The position numbers and the translations under genes were made by a program. Source: Candidatus Cloacimonadota bacterium (GTDB taxonomy: Bacteria > Cloacimonadota > Cloacimonadia > Cloacimonadales > TCS61). Taken from it: a stretch of 9,184 nt of DNA. Each line of letters opens with the position of its first letter. The first letter of the stretch is position 1. The DNA is taken from positions 1 to 9,184 of the forward strand of contig QMNP01000051.1 in assembly GCA_003647825.1 (NCBI GenBank), in the 5' to 3' direction. Positions 7,822 to 9,184 of the stretch are shown piece after piece. The notes beneath the pieces are model-generated. The model was not told the DNA's origin. It did not search any database and saw only the letters and a program-made list of their open reading frames with translations.

Positions 7822-8247
7822 ATGAAGAATTTTTTATTGATATTTTTACTTCTATTGTCATTTTCGATATTTTCTCAGGATATGGAGGAGACTGAGGAAG
7901 TAGATAACCCTGATGTAGAAGTGGTAGAAGAAGCAGCAGCTGATTCAGAAGTGATTGAGGAAACTGTGCCAGTGGAAGAGGCTCCTTTGCTGGATGACGT
8001 TGTCGAGGAAGAAATAATACCGGATGAACCTGTTGAAGAAGTAATGAAAACAACGAATTCTGCCGATATAAAGGCTAAATTTAAAAATATAAAGACTCTG
8101 AAAAGTACTCAAGAGGATGAAGTGAAAATTGATATTAGAAAACCTGACGACTCTTCTATAATGCCCCGAAAAAAAACAGATTTTGAATATCTGCAAAAAA
8201 GGGAAATGGAAGAGAAGTTAAAAAAATCCAATAAAATGTTATATTAG
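7822..8247 (+). CDS. Small exported acidic, probably disordered protein
   Basis: The product is 141 residues and belongs to no family I recognise. The signal peptide MKNFLLIFLLLLSFSIFS is predicted to be cut after Ser18, exposing Gln19. Residues about 20-76 are very rich in Glu, Asp and Val (VEVVEEAAADSEVIEETVPVEE) with almost no Lys or Arg. From about 77 to the end the chain becomes Lys-rich and mixed-charge (KTTNSADIKAKFKNIK ... KKTDFEYLQKREMEEKLKKS), likely ending in a helix. The result is a bipolar chain with an acidic N-terminal half and a basic C-terminal half. It lies 12 bases after the giant TPR gene and 13 bases before the ExbB-like gene, so it probably belongs to the same assembly, perhaps as a linker between the periplasmic scaffold and the motor. 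No transmembrane segment other than the signal peptide and no lipobox are seen. An uncleaved signal anchor is the alternative. Confidence 0.75.
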   Translation: MKNFLLIFLLLLSFSIFSQDMEETEEVDNPDVEVVEEAAADSEVIEETVPVEEAPLLDDVVEEEIIPDEPVEEVMKTTNSADIKAKFKNIKTLKSTQEDEVKIDIRKPDDSSIMPRKKTDFEYLQKREMEEKLKKSNKMLY

Positions 8248-8254
8248 AGGGAGG
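8247..8254 (+). promoter_or_regulatory. Strong ribosome binding site of the ExbB-like gene
   Basis: GAGGGAGG starts on the last base of the preceding stop codon and lies 6 bases before ATG 8261. It is among the strongest Shine-Dalgarno matches in the window, suggesting high translation of the channel subunit. Confidence 0.75.
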
Positions 8255-8260
8255 CTTGTA

Positions 8261-8986
8261 ATGAAGAAAGGTTTTTTCAAAGTATTGTTATTAGCAATTA
8301 TGTTGTTTAGTGTGTGTAATTTAGCTGCTATGGATCTAGTTAAGATGTTCGTCGAAGGTGGCGAGTTTATGTACATAATCTCGTTCCTGCTTGTTGTGGT
8401 GATCATTCTGGCCATTATAAAGTACTGGCAGCTTACAATTAAAGAAAAACTGGATACCCAGAAATTCTATTTGAAATTGAAAGGATATATCAAAAACGGT
8501 CAAACAGAAGAAGCAATCAAGGTTTGCGCTCAATTTAAACGAACTACGATTGGTTTCATTTTCTGGAACGGCTTGCTGGGCTATAATGACGGATTGAAAT
8601 CTGGCAAAAAAGGCATGGAACTGCAAAGAGCTCTTCAAAACTCATTTGATGAAGCAGGCTTGCAGGCAATACCCAAAGTTGAAGCAGGACTTTTCTGGTT
8701 CGATATTATTGCTCAAGTATCAACACTGATTGGTCTTCTGGGAACAATCTTTGGTCTTGTTGCCGCTTTTGATGCTTTGGCTAATGCTCCAGAGGCAGAT
8801 AAGAGCCGTCTTCTTACACTTGGTATTTCTCAGGCAATGGGAACTACTGCCTATGGTCTTATGGTGGCTATTCCTACCATGATTATTAAAGGTGGTTTGC
8901 AATCCAGAGCAAGCAAAATCGTTAACGATATTGATGAATTTAGTGTTAAAACTATTAACCAGATAACATATTCAATGAAGGATTAA
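8261..8986 (+). CDS. MotA/TolQ/ExbB-family proton channel protein
   Basis: The product is 241 residues, the normal size for ExbB/TolQ. These proteins form the pentameric inner-membrane channel that, with an ExbD/TolR dimer, turns the proton motive force into work in the periplasm. An extra hydrophobic segment at 5-23 is signal-peptide-like. TM1 spans about 37-56, a cytoplasmic helical domain about 57-145, TM2 about 146-172 with the hallmark 'LIGLLGTIFGLVAAF' (Thr162), and TM3 about 188-210 with 'GISQAMGTTAYGLMVAIP'. Thr162 and Thr196 correspond to E. coli ExbB Thr148 and Thr181. The position of ExbB Glu176 is Gln191 here, and the usual Pro before the GLLGT motif is absent. The gene is 3 bases upstream of an ExbD-like gene, as expected for the pair. 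Family membership is firm; whether it acts with Ton, Tol or a gliding/transport-like system is not decided by sequence, and the TPR-gene context argues for a specialised complex. Confidence 0.93.
   Translation: MKKGFFKVLLLAIMLFSVCNLAAMDLVKMFVEGGEFMYIISFLLVVVIILAIIKYWQLTIKEKLDTQKFYLKLKGYIKNGQTEEAIKVCAQFKRTTIGFIFWNGLLGYNDGLKSGKKGMELQRALQNSFDEAGLQAIPKVEAGLFWFDIIAQVSTLIGLLGTIFGLVAAFDALANAPEADKSRLLTLGISQAMGTTAYGLMVAIPTMIIKGGLQSRASKIVNDIDEFSVKTINQITYSMKD
8977..8982 (+). promoter_or_regulatory. Ribosome binding site of the ExbD-like gene
   Basis: GAAGGA lies within the last codons of the ExbB-like gene, 7 bases before ATG 8990. It supports coupled translation of the two motor subunits. Confidence 0.7.
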
Positions 8987-8989
8987 ATT

Positions 8990-9184
8990 ATGGCTTACGG
9001 TCCATCCAAGAATAGGTCAGAATCTCAGCACGAACCAAGGGAACCAAACCTTATTCCGATCATGAACCTATTCATAGTTCTTATACCAATGTTAATGACT
9101 ATAATGGTATCCGTACATCTTGCTATGATTGAAATCACTTTACCTACTTCTTCCAGCGGAGGTGGTGCCGGTTCAGGTGAAGAA
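8990..9184 (+). CDS. ExbD/TolR-family protein, N-terminal part (cut by window end)
   Basis: Only the first 65 codons are in the window. A short polar cytoplasmic N-terminus (1-20) precedes the single transmembrane helix at about 21-49, 'LIPIMNLFIVLIPMLMTIMV...', followed by 'ITLPTSSSGGGAGSGEE', where the periplasmic domain begins. The pattern L-x-P-x-x-[D]-...-V-x-[LIV]-x-L-P is that of ExbD/TolR, the periplasmic-facing partner of ExbB/TolQ. At the position of the essential membrane Asp (E. coli ExbD Asp25, TolR Asp23) this protein has Asn26 (codon AAC at 9065-9067), and a second Pro (Pro33) lies within the helix. The Gly/Ser-rich stretch after the LP motif suggests a flexible linker. The ATG is 3 bases after the ExbB-like stop and has a good ribosome binding site. 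The rest of the protein and any second ExbD copy lie outside the window. Confidence 0.85.
   Translation, partial: MAYGPSKNRSESQHEPREPNLIPIMNLFIVLIPMLMTIMVSVHLAMIEITLPTSSSGGGAGSGEE

Noticed and set aside
8306..8317. Lipoprotein lipobox around Cys19 of the ExbB-like protein
   Set aside because: The residues before Cys (F-S-V) lack Leu at -3 and Gly/Ala/Ser at -1, and ExbB-family proteins are polytopic membrane proteins.

Overview
The window is one AT-rich, all-forward gene cluster with no intergenic gap longer than about 35 bases. It carries five complete genes and the start of a sixth. The order is: an outer-membrane-barrel-like protein, a 670-residue exported TPR/coiled-coil protein, a 1586-residue exported TPR protein with a beta-sandwich C-terminus, a small exported acidic protein, an ExbB/TolQ/MotA-type inner-membrane channel subunit, and the N-terminus of an ExbD/TolR-type partner. 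Gene spacings run from an 8-base overlap to about 18 bases, which points to one co-transcribed and partly translationally coupled unit. I see no promoter or terminator inside the window, so the operon probably starts upstream of base 1 and continues past base 9184.

The organism is a diderm (Gram-negative) bacterium, most likely from the Bacteroidota/FCB assemblage such as Cloacimonadota or a relative. The evidence is low GC, many 'FSIFAQ'-type signal peptides with Gln right after the predicted cleavage site (the 'Q-rule' known from Bacteroidota), and the gene style. No rRNA or phylogenetic marker is present, so this is an inference.

Layout: 36-1025 barrel-like protein with a C-terminal coiled-coil tail; 1044-3056 TPR plus coiled-coil protein; 3049-7809 giant TPR protein with two related jelly-roll-like domains separated by a stalk of 7-residue Ala/Asp/Ser repeats; 7822-8247 acidic, probably disordered exported protein; 8261-8986 ExbB-like; 8990 to the end, ExbD-like (truncated by the window).

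Read together, the genes look like an envelope-spanning assembly. An inner-membrane ExbB/ExbD-type motor could act on large periplasmic TPR scaffolds and, through them, on an outer-membrane component. General analogies are Tol-Pal (TolQ/TolR with the TPR protein CpoB) and the Myxococcus Agl/Glt gliding machinery (AglRQS motor with large TPR proteins). The specific function is unknown. The most unusual point is that two ionisable residues of the canonical motor, the ExbD transmembrane Asp and the ExbB TM3 Glu, are both replaced here by their amides (Asn and Gln).
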